Shown in pieces: positions 36,160 through 45,203 of a stretch of 64,000 bases of DNA. The stretch spans positions 496,001-560,000 of the forward strand of contig JAHJHR010000017.1 in the NCBI GenBank assembly GCA_018823745.1. Reading direction: 5' to 3'. Origin of the DNA: Alphaproteobacteria bacterium. GTDB taxonomy: Bacteria; Pseudomonadota; Alphaproteobacteria; Oceanibaculales; Oceanibaculaceae. A model generated the notes under the pieces. It worked only from the letters and a program-made list of their open reading frames with translations, made no database searches and had not been told where the DNA came from. The position numbers and the translations under genes were made by a program. Numbering within the stretch: position 1 is the first letter of the stretch; the number at the start of each line of letters is the position of its first letter.

Positions 36160-37980
36160 TCAGCCCTCGGCAACCATCTTGGAGTGACGCTTGCGCTCGT
36201 GGATATCGAGATAGCGCTTGCGCAGACGGATCGATTCCGGCGTCACCTCGACCAGCTCGTCGTCGGAGATGTAGGCCAGCGCCTTTTCCAGCGTCATGCG
36301 GATCGGCGTGGTCAGCGTGACCGCTTCGTCCTTGCCGCTGGCGCGCATATTGGTCAACTGCTTGCCCTTCAGCGGATTCACGTCGAGGTCATTGCCCCGG
36401 CTGTGTTCGCCGATGATCATGCCGACATAGATCTTGGCACCCGGATCGATGAACATCGGGCCGCGATCTTCCAGGTTCCACAGCGCATAGGCGACGGCGG
36501 TGCCGGTTTCCATCGAGATCAGCGCGCCGGTGCGGCGGGCCGAGATGGTGCCCTTATAGGCGGCATAGGAATGGAACAGCCGGTTCATGATGCCGGTGCC
36601 ACGGGTATCGGTCATGAACTCGCCGAAATAGCCGATCAGGCCACGCGACGGGCACAGGAACACCAGGCGCTGCTTGCCACCGCCGGACGGCCGCATTTCC
36701 TGCAGCTCCGCCTTGCGCTGGGACAGCTTCTCGACGACCGAGCCGGAGAATTCCTCATCCACGTCGATGACGACTTCCTCGATCGGCTCCAGGCGCTGGC
36801 CGGTGGCCGGATCGGTCTTGAACAGCACGCGCGGGCGGCTGATCGACAGCTCGAAGCCTTCGCGGCGCATATTCTCGATCAGCACGGCCAGCTGCAATTC
36901 ACCGCGCCCGGCAACCTCGAACGCGTCCTTGCCGGCGGTTTCGGTAATGTGGATGGCGACGTTGCCTTCCGCTTCCCGCATCAGCCGATCGCGGATCATG
37001 CGCGAGGTAACCTTGTCGCCTTCCTGGCCGGCCAGCGGCGAATCATTCACCGAGAAGGTCATCGCCAGGGTCGGCGGATCAATCGGCTGGGACTGGATGG
37101 CTTCCGTCACTTCCGTGGCGCAGATCGTGTCGGCGACGGTCGCCTTCTGCAGGCCCGAGAGCGCGACGATATCGCCGGCCACGGCCTCGTCCACCGACTG
37201 GCGCTCCAGCCCGCGGAAGGCCAGAACCTTGGTGATGCGGCCGACTTCGATGACCGAGCCATCGCGGGCCAGTGCCTTCACCGGCATGTTCGCCTTCGCC
37301 ACGCCGGAGATGATGCGGCCGGTCAGCAGGCGACCCAGGAACGGGTTGGCTTCCAGCGTCGTGGCGAGGACGCGGAACGGCCCCTCCTCCACGCTCGGCT
37401 CCGGCACATGCTCCAGGATCTTGTCGAAGATCGGGCCCATGTCTTCCATCGGGCCTTCCGGATGCTCCGCCGCCCAGCCGGCCTTGGCCGAGGCGAACAG
37501 GGTCGGGAAGTCGAGCTGGTGCTCATTGGCGTCCAGGATGCTGAACAGGTCGAACATCTCGTCCTGCACTTCATAGGCGCGCTGGTCGGGCTTATCGACC
37601 TTGTTGATGACGACAATCGGCTTCAGGCCGAGCTTCAGTGCCTTGGCCAGCACGAACTTGGTCTGCGGCATCGGGCCTTCGGAGGCATCGACCAGCACAA
37701 GGACGCCGTCGACCATGGAGATGATACGCTCCACCTCGCCGCCGAAATCGGCATGGCCCGGCGTGTCGATGATGTTGATGCGGGTGTCTTTCCAGACAAC
37801 CGAGGTACATTTGGCCAGAATCGTGATGCCGCGCTCGCGCTCGATATCGTTGGAATCCATGGCCCGTTCGGCGATCTGCTGATTGTCCCGGAACGCGCCG
37901 GACTGCTTCAGGAGACAGTCGACCAGCGTGGTTTTGCCATGGTCAACGTGTGCGATAATCGCGATATTGCGCAGCTTCAT
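36160..37980 (-). CDS. typA: Translational GTPase TypA/BipA
   Basis: TypA/BipA is a ribosome-associated GTPase needed for stress growth and ribosome assembly at low temperature. The 606-residue sequence has G1 AHVDHGKTT (11-19), G3 [14 protein letters not shown] and G4 NKVDKPDQR, followed by EF-G-like domains and the TypA-specific C-terminal domain. The start is ATG 37980. It is a single gene that ends at the bidirectional terminator. Confidence 0.97.
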   Translation of the reverse strand: MKLRNIAIIAHVDHGKTTLVDCLLKQSGAFRDNQQIAERAMDSNDIERERGITILAKCTSVVWKDTRINIIDTPGHADFGGEVERIISMVDGVLVLVDASEGPMPQTKFVLAKALKLGLKPIVVINKVDKPDQRAYEVQDEMFDLFSILDANEHQLDFPTLFASAKAGWAAEHPEGPMEDMGPIFDKILEHVPEPSVEEGPFRVLATTLEANPFLGRLLTGRIISGVAKANMPVKALARDGSVIEVGRITKVLAFRGLERQSVDEAVAGDIVALSGLQKATVADTICATEVTEAIQSQPIDPPTLAMTFSVNDSPLAGQEGDKVTSRMIRDRLMREAEGNVAIHITETAGKDAFEVAGRGELQLAVLIENMRREGFELSISRPRVLFKTDPATGQRLEPIEEVVIDVDEEFSGSVVEKLSQRKAELQEMRPSGGGKQRLVFLCPSRGLIGYFGEFMTDTRGTGIMNRLFHSYAAYKGTISARRTGALISMETGTAVAYALWNLEDRGPMFIDPGAKIYVGMIIGEHSRGNDLDVNPLKGKQLTNMRASGKDEAVTLTTPIRMTLEKALAYISDDELVEVTPESIRLRKRYLDIHERKRHSKMVAEG

Positions 37981-38164
37981 TGTGTCGGTCGCCTATAAAT
38001 GAAAAACGGCGGACCGGAGTTTCGGGCCGCGCGTGTGCCCCTATATACGCATTTTCGCAGGTGCGAACAACCCGGCTCGGCACGAAACCTTTCGGCATGA
38101 TCGTTGCGTGTGATTTTTACGGCGGCAATACTGCCGTTTCAGGCGATCAGGGATGTAGCGGAAT

Positions 38165-38341
38165 ATGGCGACAGCGGAGATGATGCGGGCAAAGCGTTTG
38201 CGCGACCGGATAGCCGGCATGCGCTATGCCATGAAGACGCAGCGCCTGACCCCGATGAAACTGGCCGAGACGGAAAAAATCATCCAGAACATGGAAAGCG
38301 CCGCCGAAGAAATCGAACGCCGCGCCAAAAAGCCGCGCTGA
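38165..38341 (+). CDS. Small basic 58-residue protein (below ORF-track cutoff)
   Basis: An ORF not listed in the track: ATG 38165 to TGA 38341. The product is 58 residues, highly charged and helical, beginning MATAEMMRAKRLRDRIAGM, with an acidic middle (KLAETEKIIQNME) and a basic tail ending ERRAKKPR. The 13-bp gap to the permease gene and the same strand suggest cotranscription. I cannot assign a family; a coiled-coil or adaptor role is possible. The track ORF at 38104 is in another frame. Confidence 0.6.
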   Translation: MATAEMMRAKRLRDRIAGMRYAMKTQRLTPMKLAETEKIIQNMESAAEEIERRAKKPR

Positions 38342-38354
38342 TATAACGGCCGGC

Positions 38355-39314
38355 ATGCAGGCATACATAATCCGGCGGCTGATCCAGGGCCTGGGCGTGC
38401 TGCTCGTCATGTCCTTCGTCATCTATGGGCTGATCGGGCTGATGCCCGGCGATCCCATCGACATGATGATCCAGGCCGACCCCAATCTGTCGACCGCCGA
38501 TGCCGCGCGGCTGCGCGCCCTGCACGGGCTGGACCGCCCCATCGTCGAACGCTACTGGACCTGGCTGGGCGCCGCCCTGGCGGGGGATTTCGGCTATTCC
38601 CGGCAATTCGCCCGCCCGGTCCTCGACGTGCTGCTGCCGCGTCTTGGCAATACGCTGCTGCTGATGGGCGTCAGCTTCGTGCTCGCCATCGCCATTGCCC
38701 TGCCGCTGGGCGTGGCCGCCGCCCGCCGGCCGCGTTCCCTGGCCGATCAGGCGATCAACCTGCTGTGCTTCGCCGGAATCTCTGTGCCGGCCTTCTGGCT
38801 GGCGCTGCTGCTGATCATGCTGTTCGCGGTGACGCTGGGCGTCCTGCCCGCCGGCGGCATGGCCCCGGCGGGGATGCAGAATCCCGGATTGCTCGACCGC
38901 CTGCCCTATCTCGTGCTGCCGGTGCTGACCCTGACGCTGGCCAGCGTTGCCGGGCTGACGCGCTTTCTGCGGGCCTCGCTGATCGAGGCGATGCGGGAGG
39001 ATTACATCCGCACGGCCCGCGCCAAGGGGGCCGGCGAAACCCGCGTGCTGTGGCGCCACGGGCTGCGCAACGCGCTGATCCCGGTGGTCACGGTGATGGC
39101 GCTTGATTTCGGCACGCTGTTTTCCGGCGCGCTGATCACCGAGACGATGTTCGCCTATGCCGGCATGGGCAAGCTGATCTACGACGCGATCATGAACAAC
39201 GACTATAATCTGGCGCTGGTCGGGCTGCTGTTCGCCACGCTGGTCACCCTGACGGCCAATCTGGCGGCAGATATCCTCTATGCCCGCCTCGACCCCCGGA
39301 TCAGCTACCGATGA
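38355..39314 (+). CDS. Peptide/nickel-type ABC permease (DppB-like)
   Basis: A 319-residue inner-membrane permease of the DppB/OppB type. The N-terminal helix (IIRRLIQGLGVLLVMSFVIYG), the periplasmic GLDRPIVERYW segment and the cytoplasmic EAA loop (DYIRTARAKGAGETRVLWRHGLRN) are all recognisable. It is followed, with ATGA overlap, by a DppC-like permease. No substrate-binding protein or ATPase gene is next to them, so the pair must use parts encoded elsewhere, or the transporter is incomplete. Confidence 0.92.
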   Translation: MQAYIIRRLIQGLGVLLVMSFVIYGLIGLMPGDPIDMMIQADPNLSTADAARLRALHGLDRPIVERYWTWLGAALAGDFGYSRQFARPVLDVLLPRLGNTLLLMGVSFVLAIAIALPLGVAAARRPRSLADQAINLLCFAGISVPAFWLALLLIMLFAVTLGVLPAGGMAPAGMQNPGLLDRLPYLVLPVLTLTLASVAGLTRFLRASLIEAMREDYIRTARAKGAGETRVLWRHGLRNALIPVVTVMALDFGTLFSGALITETMFAYAGMGKLIYDAIMNNDYNLALVGLLFATLVTLTANLAADILYARLDPRISYR

Positions 39315-40249
39315 GCGCAGCGGCAATCCCCGAGAGCGTCAGCCCGTCGCGGCTGGTCTGGCGCCGGTTCCGCCGGCACCACCTGGCGGTGGCCAGCCTG
39401 GTCCTGCTGACGCTTCTGGCGCTGGCCGCTTTGGCCGCGCCGCTGATCGAACGGGCGTTGGGGCTGGATGCGGAGGCGGTCAATCTGTTCGGGCGCTTCG
39501 CCCCGGCCTCTGCCGATCACTGGCTCGGCACGGACGAGCTGGGAAGGGATGTGCTGCTGCGCCTGCTCTATGGCGGGCGGGTATCGCTGTTTGTCGGGCT
39601 GGTGGCGGCACTGGCCGCGGCCAGCATCGGCACGGTGGTCGGCCTGGTCGCCGGCTATATCGGCGGGCGCTTCGATGCGGTGCTGATGCGTCTGGCCGAT
39701 GGCGTGCTGTCCCTGCCGATGCTGCCGCTGCTGATCGTGCTGGCCGCCCTCGACCCGGTCAAGCTGGGCCTGCCGGACGCCATCGCGCAGTCGGAAAGCC
39801 TGAGCCTCTACAGGATCATCTTCATCATTGCACTGGTCGGCTGGACAACGACGGCACGGCTGGTGCGGGGGGCAACCCTGTCGCTGCGCGAGCGCGCCTT
39901 TGTCGAGGCCGCCGTGGCGCAGGGCGCGTCCTCGCTGCGCATCATGGCGCGGCATATCCTGCCCAATGCGATATCGCCGATCCTGGTCGCAACCACCCTG
40001 TCGGTCGGCAATGTGATCCTGCTGGAGTCGGTCCTAAGCTTTCTTGGCCTCGGCATCCAGCCGCCCGTCGCCAGCTGGGGCGCCATGCTGACCAACGCCC
40101 AGGAGATGATCTGGGAGCAACCCCTTCTGGCCATCTACCCCGGCCTGCTGATCTTCCTGACGGTCATCGCCTTCAACTTCCTGGGCGACGGTCTTCAGGA
40201 CGCCTTCGACCCCCGCTCCACCGTCCCGGGGCGCGGCGGAAGCCTTTGA
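39311..40249 (+). CDS. Peptide/nickel-type ABC permease (DppC-like)
   Basis: A 312-residue permease of the DppC/OppC type, coupled to the upstream permease by a 4-nt overlap. The N-terminal cytoplasmic segment and first helix (LAVASLVLLTLLALAAL), the LGTDELGRDVLLRLLYGGRVSL signature and the EAA loop (RERAFVEAAVAQGASSLRIMARH) are typical. Its last 216 nt are antisense to the 3' end of the DedA gene; the family-conserved C-terminus (FLGDGLQDAFDPR) shows that this strand is the constrained one. Confidence 0.92.
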   Translation: MSAAAIPESVSPSRLVWRRFRRHHLAVASLVLLTLLALAALAAPLIERALGLDAEAVNLFGRFAPASADHWLGTDELGRDVLLRLLYGGRVSLFVGLVAALAAASIGTVVGLVAGYIGGRFDAVLMRLADGVLSLPMLPLLIVLAALDPVKLGLPDAIAQSESLSLYRIIFIIALVGWTTTARLVRGATLSLRERAFVEAAVAQGASSLRIMARHILPNAISPILVATTLSVGNVILLESVLSFLGLGIQPPVASWGAMLTNAQEMIWEQPLLAIYPGLLIFLTVIAFNFLGDGLQDAFDPRSTVPGRGGSL

Positions 40250-40837
40250 CGCATCGATAGCGCGCTGAATAGCGGCGGCCCGCTTGCGTCGCCGGCCGCG
40301 CAGGACGTTATAGCCCCAGAACAGCAGGCCGATGCCGGCGATCCCGCCCAGTATGTAGAATTCATACTGCTTGATCTCGTCCATGTAGCGCTCGAACACT
40401 GCCCCGAAGAAATAGCCGAGCAGCCCGACGGCAATTGCCCAGATAAAGGCGGCAAGCAGGTTCAGCGGCATGAAGCGCATCGGGCTGATACCGCTCATCC
40501 CGATCACGAAAGGGCTGACCGAGCGCACGCCATAGATGAAGCGGAAGCTGAGGATGAAGATCACATCGTATTTGTGCAGCAGCGCCATCGCCTTGGCCGA
40601 GCGGTCGCGCCAGCGCGGCCGTTTGGCGAGCAGGGCGATACCCCAGCGCCGGCCAATAAAATAATACAGCTGGTCGCCAAGGAAAGTGCCGACAAAGGCC
40701 GCCAGCATGACGAGCTTGATGTCGAGATATCCTCGATGCGCCGCGAACCCGCCCAGAACCAGGATGGTCTCGCCTTCGAAGAAGGTACCGACAAAGACCG
40801 CGAGGTAGCCGTAATCCGCGATCAGCTGGGCAAGCAT
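40034..40837 (-). CDS. DedA family membrane protein with antisense-derived C-terminal tail
   Basis: A 267-residue VTT/SNARE-associated (DedA) protein, a family linked to membrane lipid translocation and envelope homeostasis. Hallmarks are ETILVLGGFAAHRG, FVGTFLGDQLYYFIGRRWG and FRFIYGVRSVSPFVIGMSG, with four or more membrane segments. The DedA-like part ends near residue 195 (YNVLRGRRRKRAAA). The last 71 residues (GAGVEGVLKTVAQEVEGDD and onward) are encoded opposite the dppC 3' end, have no membrane or family character, and probably arose by loss of an earlier stop codon. Confidence 0.85.
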   Translation of the reverse strand: MLAQLIADYGYLAVFVGTFFEGETILVLGGFAAHRGYLDIKLVMLAAFVGTFLGDQLYYFIGRRWGIALLAKRPRWRDRSAKAMALLHKYDVIFILSFRFIYGVRSVSPFVIGMSGISPMRFMPLNLLAAFIWAIAVGLLGYFFGAVFERYMDEIKQYEFYILGGIAGIGLLFWGYNVLRGRRRKRAAAIQRAIDASKASAAPRDGGAGVEGVLKTVAQEVEGDDRQEDQQAGVDGQKGLLPDHLLGVGQHGAPAGDGRLDAEAKKA

Positions 40838-40966
40838 GGATGGGTACCTATCTTCACATCATAGCGCGCCGAAGATATCTCACCTTTCAGCATGGCGTAC
40901 AAAGCTTTCCTCTGAGAGACCGGTCGGGGATGGCACAGCTATCATCAAAACAATTAAGGAAGGATG

Positions 40967-41083
40967 ATGGCCGCAACATTTCCTGATGAAATCCCGGCAC
41001 CGGTTGCCTTCACAGCATCACCACCGATACCCTGTGAACCAGACAGCACTTATGGCTTACCCGCGACAGTGACAAGACCTTAA
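40967..41083 (+). CDS. Possible proline-rich 38-residue peptide
   Basis: A short ORF in the gap between dedA and the four-cysteine protein gene: ATG 40967 to TAA 41083, with an AGGAAGG Shine-Dalgarno just upstream (40957-40963). The product starts MAATFPDEIPAPVAF and is proline-rich, with one cysteine. The strong ribosome-binding site is the only real support; no family is recognised and codon use is not informative at this length. Confidence 0.22.
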   Translation: MAATFPDEIPAPVAFTASPPIPCEPDSTYGLPATVTRP

Positions 41084-41114
41084 AAGGGCGGATTGTTCCC
41101 GCCGTCAGGACATC

Positions 41115-41492
41115 ATGGCGACGCTTCCGCGTTTGATACTTTGCTGTTTTCTGCTGGGCGCGCTTGGAGAAGCGCAGGCGCAGACGCCCCAGTCTCCTGG
41201 AATAGGGGCGACCGGCAAGATCTGTTTCCAGCTGCGCAACCGTTCATCCCAGACGCTGTACGGACGGGTCCAGCTGCAGAGCCGCGAGCGCTTCACCTTC
41301 CGGCTGGATCGCAACCAGCAGGTCGAGTCCTGCCTGGTCGGCACGACCTATGGCGGCGACCGGATATCCGTGGTGCTGATAAACTATCTCGGCCTGCCCC
41401 TGCATACTTGCTACACAACAACCTGGCATCCCATCGATCTCAATGCACGGCGTCAGGCCGAAGGCTGGCTCTACATGGCTGATTGCCGCTGA
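41115..41492 (+). CDS. Exported 125-residue protein with four mature cysteines
   Basis: A small secreted protein. The signal peptide covers about 1-23 (LILCCFLLGALGEAQAQ) with likely cleavage after AQA. The mature part has four cysteines (ICFQ, ESCL, HTCY, ADCR), enough for two disulfides, and a strand-rich look (RFTFRLDRNQQVESCLV). No family is recognised; similar small periplasmic proteins are widespread and unstudied. It lies 24 bp upstream of the aldo/keto reductase gene on the same strand. Confidence 0.72.
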   Translation: MATLPRLILCCFLLGALGEAQAQTPQSPGIGATGKICFQLRNRSSQTLYGRVQLQSRERFTFRLDRNQQVESCLVGTTYGGDRISVVLINYLGLPLHTCYTTTWHPIDLNARRQAEGWLYMADCR

Positions 41493-41516
41493 CGCCCAAT
41501 AACCGGAGGAAAATGA

Positions 41517-42530
41517 ATGGAGTACCGTAATCTTGGCCGCAGCGGCCTCAAGGTCTCGCCGCTGTGCCTCGGCGCCATGATGTTCGGCGGCCCGACCAGC
41601 GAGGCGGATTCCGCCGCCATCATCGCCGATGCCCGCGCGCGCGGCTTCAACTTCCTGGACACCGCCGACGCCTATAACGAGGGCGAATCGGAGCGTGTCG
41701 TCGGCCGCACCATCAAGGCCGACCGCGACTGGTGGGTGCTGGCGACCAAGCTGGCCAACCCGATGGGCCCGGGCCCGAACGAGCGCGGCCTGTCACGGCG
41801 CTGGGTATTGCAGGCGGCGGAAGCCAGCCTGAAGCGCCTCGGCACCGATTACATCGATATCCTGTATCTGCACAAGGAAGACCATTCCACACCGCTGGAG
41901 GAAACCCTGCGCGCGCTGGAGACACTGGTGCGCCACGGCAAGATCCGCCATTTCGGCCTGTCGAATTACCGCTCCTGGCGGGTTGCCGAGATGTGCCGTC
42001 TGGCGGATGAGGCCGGCATCGACCGCCCGGTCGTCAGCCAGCCCTATTACAACGCCATGAACCGCATGCCGGAGGTCGAGCATCTGCCGGCCTGCAATTT
42101 TTACGGGCTGGGTGTGGTGCCCTACAGCCCGCTGGCGCGCGGCATCCTGACCGGCAAATATTTGCCGGATTCCCCGCCGCCGAACGACAGCCGCGCGGCA
42201 CGCCAGGACAAACGCATGATGCAGACCGAATGGCGGCGCGAATCCATGGTCATCGCCCAGACCCTGAAGGCTCATGCCGAGAAGAAAGGCACCACCGCCA
42301 TAGGCTTCGCCGTCAACTGGGTGCTGAACAACAAATTCGTCACCGCCAGCATCGTTGGCCCGCGCACCATGGACCACTGGCAGGCCTATGTCGAAGCGCT
42401 GTCCTACCGCTTCGACGCCGAGGACGAGGCGCTTGTCGACAGCCTGGTCCCCATTGGCCACCCCTCGACGCCGGGCTATAGCGACCCCAGCTACCCCATC
42501 GAAGGCCGGGTGGTGCGGACGGGCGAATAA
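41517..42530 (+). CDS. Aldo/keto reductase
   Basis: A 337-residue NADPH-dependent reductase of the Kv-beta-like AKR group. The (beta/alpha)8 catalytic residues are visible: Asp and Tyr in FLDTADAYNEGESE, Lys in LATKLANPMG and His in YLHKEDHSTPLEET. The C-terminal cofactor motif (TASIVGPRTMDHW) is present. The start is ATG 41517 behind GGAGGAAAATGA. The substrate is unknown. A REP-like element follows. Confidence 0.92.
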   Translation: MEYRNLGRSGLKVSPLCLGAMMFGGPTSEADSAAIIADARARGFNFLDTADAYNEGESERVVGRTIKADRDWWVLATKLANPMGPGPNERGLSRRWVLQAAEASLKRLGTDYIDILYLHKEDHSTPLEETLRALETLVRHGKIRHFGLSNYRSWRVAEMCRLADEAGIDRPVVSQPYYNAMNRMPEVEHLPACNFYGLGVVPYSPLARGILTGKYLPDSPPPNDSRAARQDKRMMQTEWRRESMVIAQTLKAHAEKKGTTAIGFAVNWVLNNKFVTASIVGPRTMDHWQAYVEALSYRFDAEDEALVDSLVPIGHPSTPGYSDPSYPIEGRVVRTGE

Positions 42531-42544
42531 CGCGCACTTTCTAT

Positions 42545-42630
42545 CGTCATGGTCGGACTTGATCCGACCATCCATTGACCGAGCGAATTGCACGGACAGA
42601 TGGACCCTCGGGTCAAGCCCGAGGGTGACG
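42545..42630. repeat. REP-like element A, copy 4 (86 bp)
   Basis: Perfect hairpins ATGGTCGGA-cttga-TCCGACCAT and ACCCTCGGG-tcaag-CCCGAGGGT between CGTCA and TGACG, nearly identical to the copy at 10777-10862. It lies between two convergent genes, which suits a role in mRNA 3'-end stability. Confidence 0.88.
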
Positions 42631-42658
42631 ATTGAGAGGGAGTGTGGAAGTTCTAACC

Positions 42659-43834
42659 TTACGCCGCCTTGCCCAGCGTGGTCTCGACCAGCTTGGCCCA
42701 GTAGCTGGCGCCGATCGGCAACACGCCGTCATTGAAGTCGTAATGCGGGTTGTGCAGCATGCAGCCGCCCTCGGTCGAGCCATTGCCGATCCAGACATAG
42801 CTGCCCGGCTTCTTCTGCAGCATGAAGGCGAAATCCTCCGACCCCATGGAGGGCATCAGATCGTCATGCACATTGCCGTCGCCAACCACCTCGGCGGCAA
42901 CGCCAGCGGCAATCTCGGTCTCGGCGGCGGTATTGATCGTCGGCGGATAGCGGCGCTCATACTTCACCGTGGCGGTCGCGCCCATGGTCTGGCAGATGCC
43001 ATCGACGATGCGGCGCATCGCCGGCTCGATCATGTCCTGCACCTCCGGGCGGAAGCTGCGCGTGGTGCCGCGCAGCACCACCTCGTCCGGCAGCACGTTA
43101 TAGGCGTCGCCACCATGGATCTGCGTGACGCTGACGACCACCGCATCCAGCGGATGGGTGTTGCGGCTGGCGATGGTCTGCAGCGCGTTCACGATCTGCG
43201 AGGCGGTAACTACCGAATCGACGCCCATATGCGGCATCGCGCCATGCGCGCCCTTGCCCTTCACGGTGATCTCGAAAATATCGAAGGACGCCATCATCGG
43301 CCCAGGCCGCACGGCAATCTTGCCGACATCGAGACCCGGCCAGTTGTGCATGCCATAGACCTGCTCGACCGGGAATTTATCGAACAGCCCCTCTTCCACC
43401 ATCACCCGGCCGCCGCCCTCATTCTCTTCCGCCGGCTGGAAGATGAAATAGACCGTACCGTCGAAATTCTTAGTCTCGGCCAGATACTTCGCCGCGCCCA
43501 GCAGCATGGTGGTGTGGCCGTCATGGCCGCAGGCATGCATCTTGCCCTCATGCTGCGACTTGTGACCGAAATCATTCTTCTCATGCACATCCAGCGCATC
43601 CATGTCGGCGCGCAGGCCGATGGCCTTGCCCGAGCCATTGCCGCCCACCAGCTTGCCGACGATGCCGGTGCCGGCCAGGCCGCGATGCACCTCAATGCCG
43701 AAAGATTCCAGCCGCTCGGCGACGAAGGCGCTGGTCTTGTGCTCCTCGAAGGCGGTTTCCGGATGGGTGTGGATATGGCGCCGCCATCCGGTCATCTCAT
43801 CCTGGAAATCGGCGATACGGTTGATGATGGGCAT
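42659..43834 (-). CDS. M20 family amidohydrolase (N-acyl amino acid / hippurate hydrolase)
   Basis: A 391-residue zinc peptidase-like enzyme of the M20D group. The metal-site motifs are intact: ADMDALDVHEKN, MHACGHDGHTTMLLG and the acidic EENEGGGRVMVEEG. Such enzymes remove acyl groups from amino acids or split dipeptides in the cytosol. As the last gene of the minus-strand peptide-uptake operon, it probably finishes breakdown of imported compounds. It starts (ATG 43834) 90 bp after the amidohydrolase gene; a remnant repeat lies in the gap. Confidence 0.92.
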   Translation of the reverse strand: MPIINRIADFQDEMTGWRRHIHTHPETAFEEHKTSAFVAERLESFGIEVHRGLAGTGIVGKLVGGNGSGKAIGLRADMDALDVHEKNDFGHKSQHEGKMHACGHDGHTTMLLGAAKYLAETKNFDGTVYFIFQPAEENEGGGRVMVEEGLFDKFPVEQVYGMHNWPGLDVGKIAVRPGPMMASFDIFEITVKGKGAHGAMPHMGVDSVVTASQIVNALQTIASRNTHPLDAVVVSVTQIHGGDAYNVLPDEVVLRGTTRSFRPEVQDMIEPAMRRIVDGICQTMGATATVKYERRYPPTINTAAETEIAAGVAAEVVGDGNVHDDLMPSMGSEDFAFMLQKKPGSYVWIGNGSTEGGCMLHNPHYDFNDGVLPIGASYWAKLVETTLGKAA

Positions 43835-43864
43835 GGGTTTGGCTCCTGAGTAGATGAATTTGCG

Positions 43865-43909
43865 CCATTGCAGACGGACCGCGCGGCCGGGTCAAGCCCG
43901 AGGGTGACG
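43865..43909. repeat. Remnant of REP-like element A
   Basis: Only the right half survives: GGGTCAAGCCCGAGGGTGACG, preceded by a degenerate CATTG... segment. It lies between two operon genes, so it does not block transcription completely. Confidence 0.6.
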
Positions 43910-43924
43910 ATACGAGAGGATGCC

Positions 43925-45148
43925 CTACTCCGCTGCCAGCCGCATCGCGCCGGCAGTGCTGCGGCGATCCACAGCGGCGATGCCGTTCTTCAGCACCATG
44001 ACATGGTTTGCGGCATCGGCGACGGCCTTGATATTGGCGAGCGGGTCACCCTTCACCAGCAGCAGATCGGCGGCCTGGCCCTCGGCGATGTGGCCGCGGT
44101 CACCCAGCTGCATCAGGTCAGCGGCGTTGCGGGTGGAGATGGTAATGGCGTCCATCGGCGTGATGCCGATATCGACCATGTATTCCAGCTCGCGGGCATT
44201 CTCGCCATGCTTATTGTAGGGCGTGCCGGCATCGGTGCCCATGGCGAGATTGCCGCCCGCCTTGTAGTACATGCGGATCGATTCCTTGTGGCGTTCCGCC
44301 ACCCGCGCCGCCTTCTCATAGGCATAGACCGGCACGCCATTATCCTTGTTGCGCACGATGTTGAAGACCGCCGCCAGCGTCGGGACGATATAGGTGCCGC
44401 GCGGCAACATCTCGTCAATGCATTGCTGGGTCAGGAAGATGCCGTGCTCGATGGAATCGATGCCGCCACGCACCGCATTGAGAATCCCCTCCTCGCCCTG
44501 GGCATGGCTGGCGCAGGTCTTGTGGAAACGATGGCCCTCGGCGATGCCGGCGGCCAGTTCCTCGGCAGAGTAATGCGCATCCTCGGGGTTCACGCCGGGC
44601 GTCATCACGCCACCAGTCGCCATGATCTTGATCAGGTCGGAGCCGGCATGCACCTGCTCACGCACTGCCTTCACCACATCGTCGACGCCGTCGGCAATCC
44701 GGCCATAGCGGTTGCCGTGGCCGCCGGTCATGCAGATCATGCGGCCGGCGGCGCGGATGGTCGGGCCCAGCTGCTTGCCGGTGTTGCAGGCGTCGCGCAC
44801 GGCGAATTCCAGATAATCCTTGCCGCCGCAATCGCGCACCGCCGTGGTGCCGCCGCGCAGCGTGATCTGCGCATGCTCCAGCGCGCGCATAGTGATCTGG
44901 TCAGGCCGGGAGGATTGCAGGAAGACGCTGGGATTGCCCTCCGCCCCCATGCACAGATGCACATGGCAGTCGATCAGGCCGGGCAGCAGCGTCATGCCCT
45001 TGGCATCAACCTTCGCACCGTCATAGCCGCTGAACTCTCCAGACGGCGCGATCCGCGCGATCTTGCCATCCTGAACCAGCAGCGCGTGATCCTTCAGCGC
45101 CTTGCCCTGTCCGTCGATGATGCTCGCGCCGGTGAAAAGTGTGGTCAT
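43925..45148 (-). CDS. Metal-dependent amidohydrolase (Xaa-Pro dipeptidase / imidazolonepropionase-like)
   Basis: A 407-residue TIM-barrel amidohydrolase. Metal ligands can be seen in LIDCHVHLCMGA (HxH), in the CASHAQGEEG and IEHGIFL strands, and in the final MGTDAGTPYNKHG (Asp). Relatives with this signature hydrolyse Xaa-Pro, Xaa-Arg or Xaa-Lys dipeptides. Its place between the peptide ABC transporter and the M20 enzyme favours a dipeptidase role (inference). The start is ATG 45148, 55 bp after the DppF-like gene. Confidence 0.9.
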   Translation of the reverse strand: MTTLFTGASIIDGQGKALKDHALLVQDGKIARIAPSGEFSGYDGAKVDAKGMTLLPGLIDCHVHLCMGAEGNPSVFLQSSRPDQITMRALEHAQITLRGGTTAVRDCGGKDYLEFAVRDACNTGKQLGPTIRAAGRMICMTGGHGNRYGRIADGVDDVVKAVREQVHAGSDLIKIMATGGVMTPGVNPEDAHYSAEELAAGIAEGHRFHKTCASHAQGEEGILNAVRGGIDSIEHGIFLTQQCIDEMLPRGTYIVPTLAAVFNIVRNKDNGVPVYAYEKAARVAERHKESIRMYYKAGGNLAMGTDAGTPYNKHGENARELEYMVDIGITPMDAITISTRNAADLMQLGDRGHIAEGQAADLLLVKGDPLANIKAVADAANHVMVLKNGIAAVDRRSTAGAMRLAAE

Positions 45149-45203
45149 GTCGATCTTCCTTCAATTGGCTCTTAGAAGCCTGAGCGATACAATCCCGCAA
45201 GGC

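Noticed and set aside
36052-37998. 648-aa plus-strand ORF opposite typA
   Set aside because: TypA GTPase motifs fix the coding strand; the ORF also crosses a strong bidirectional terminator.
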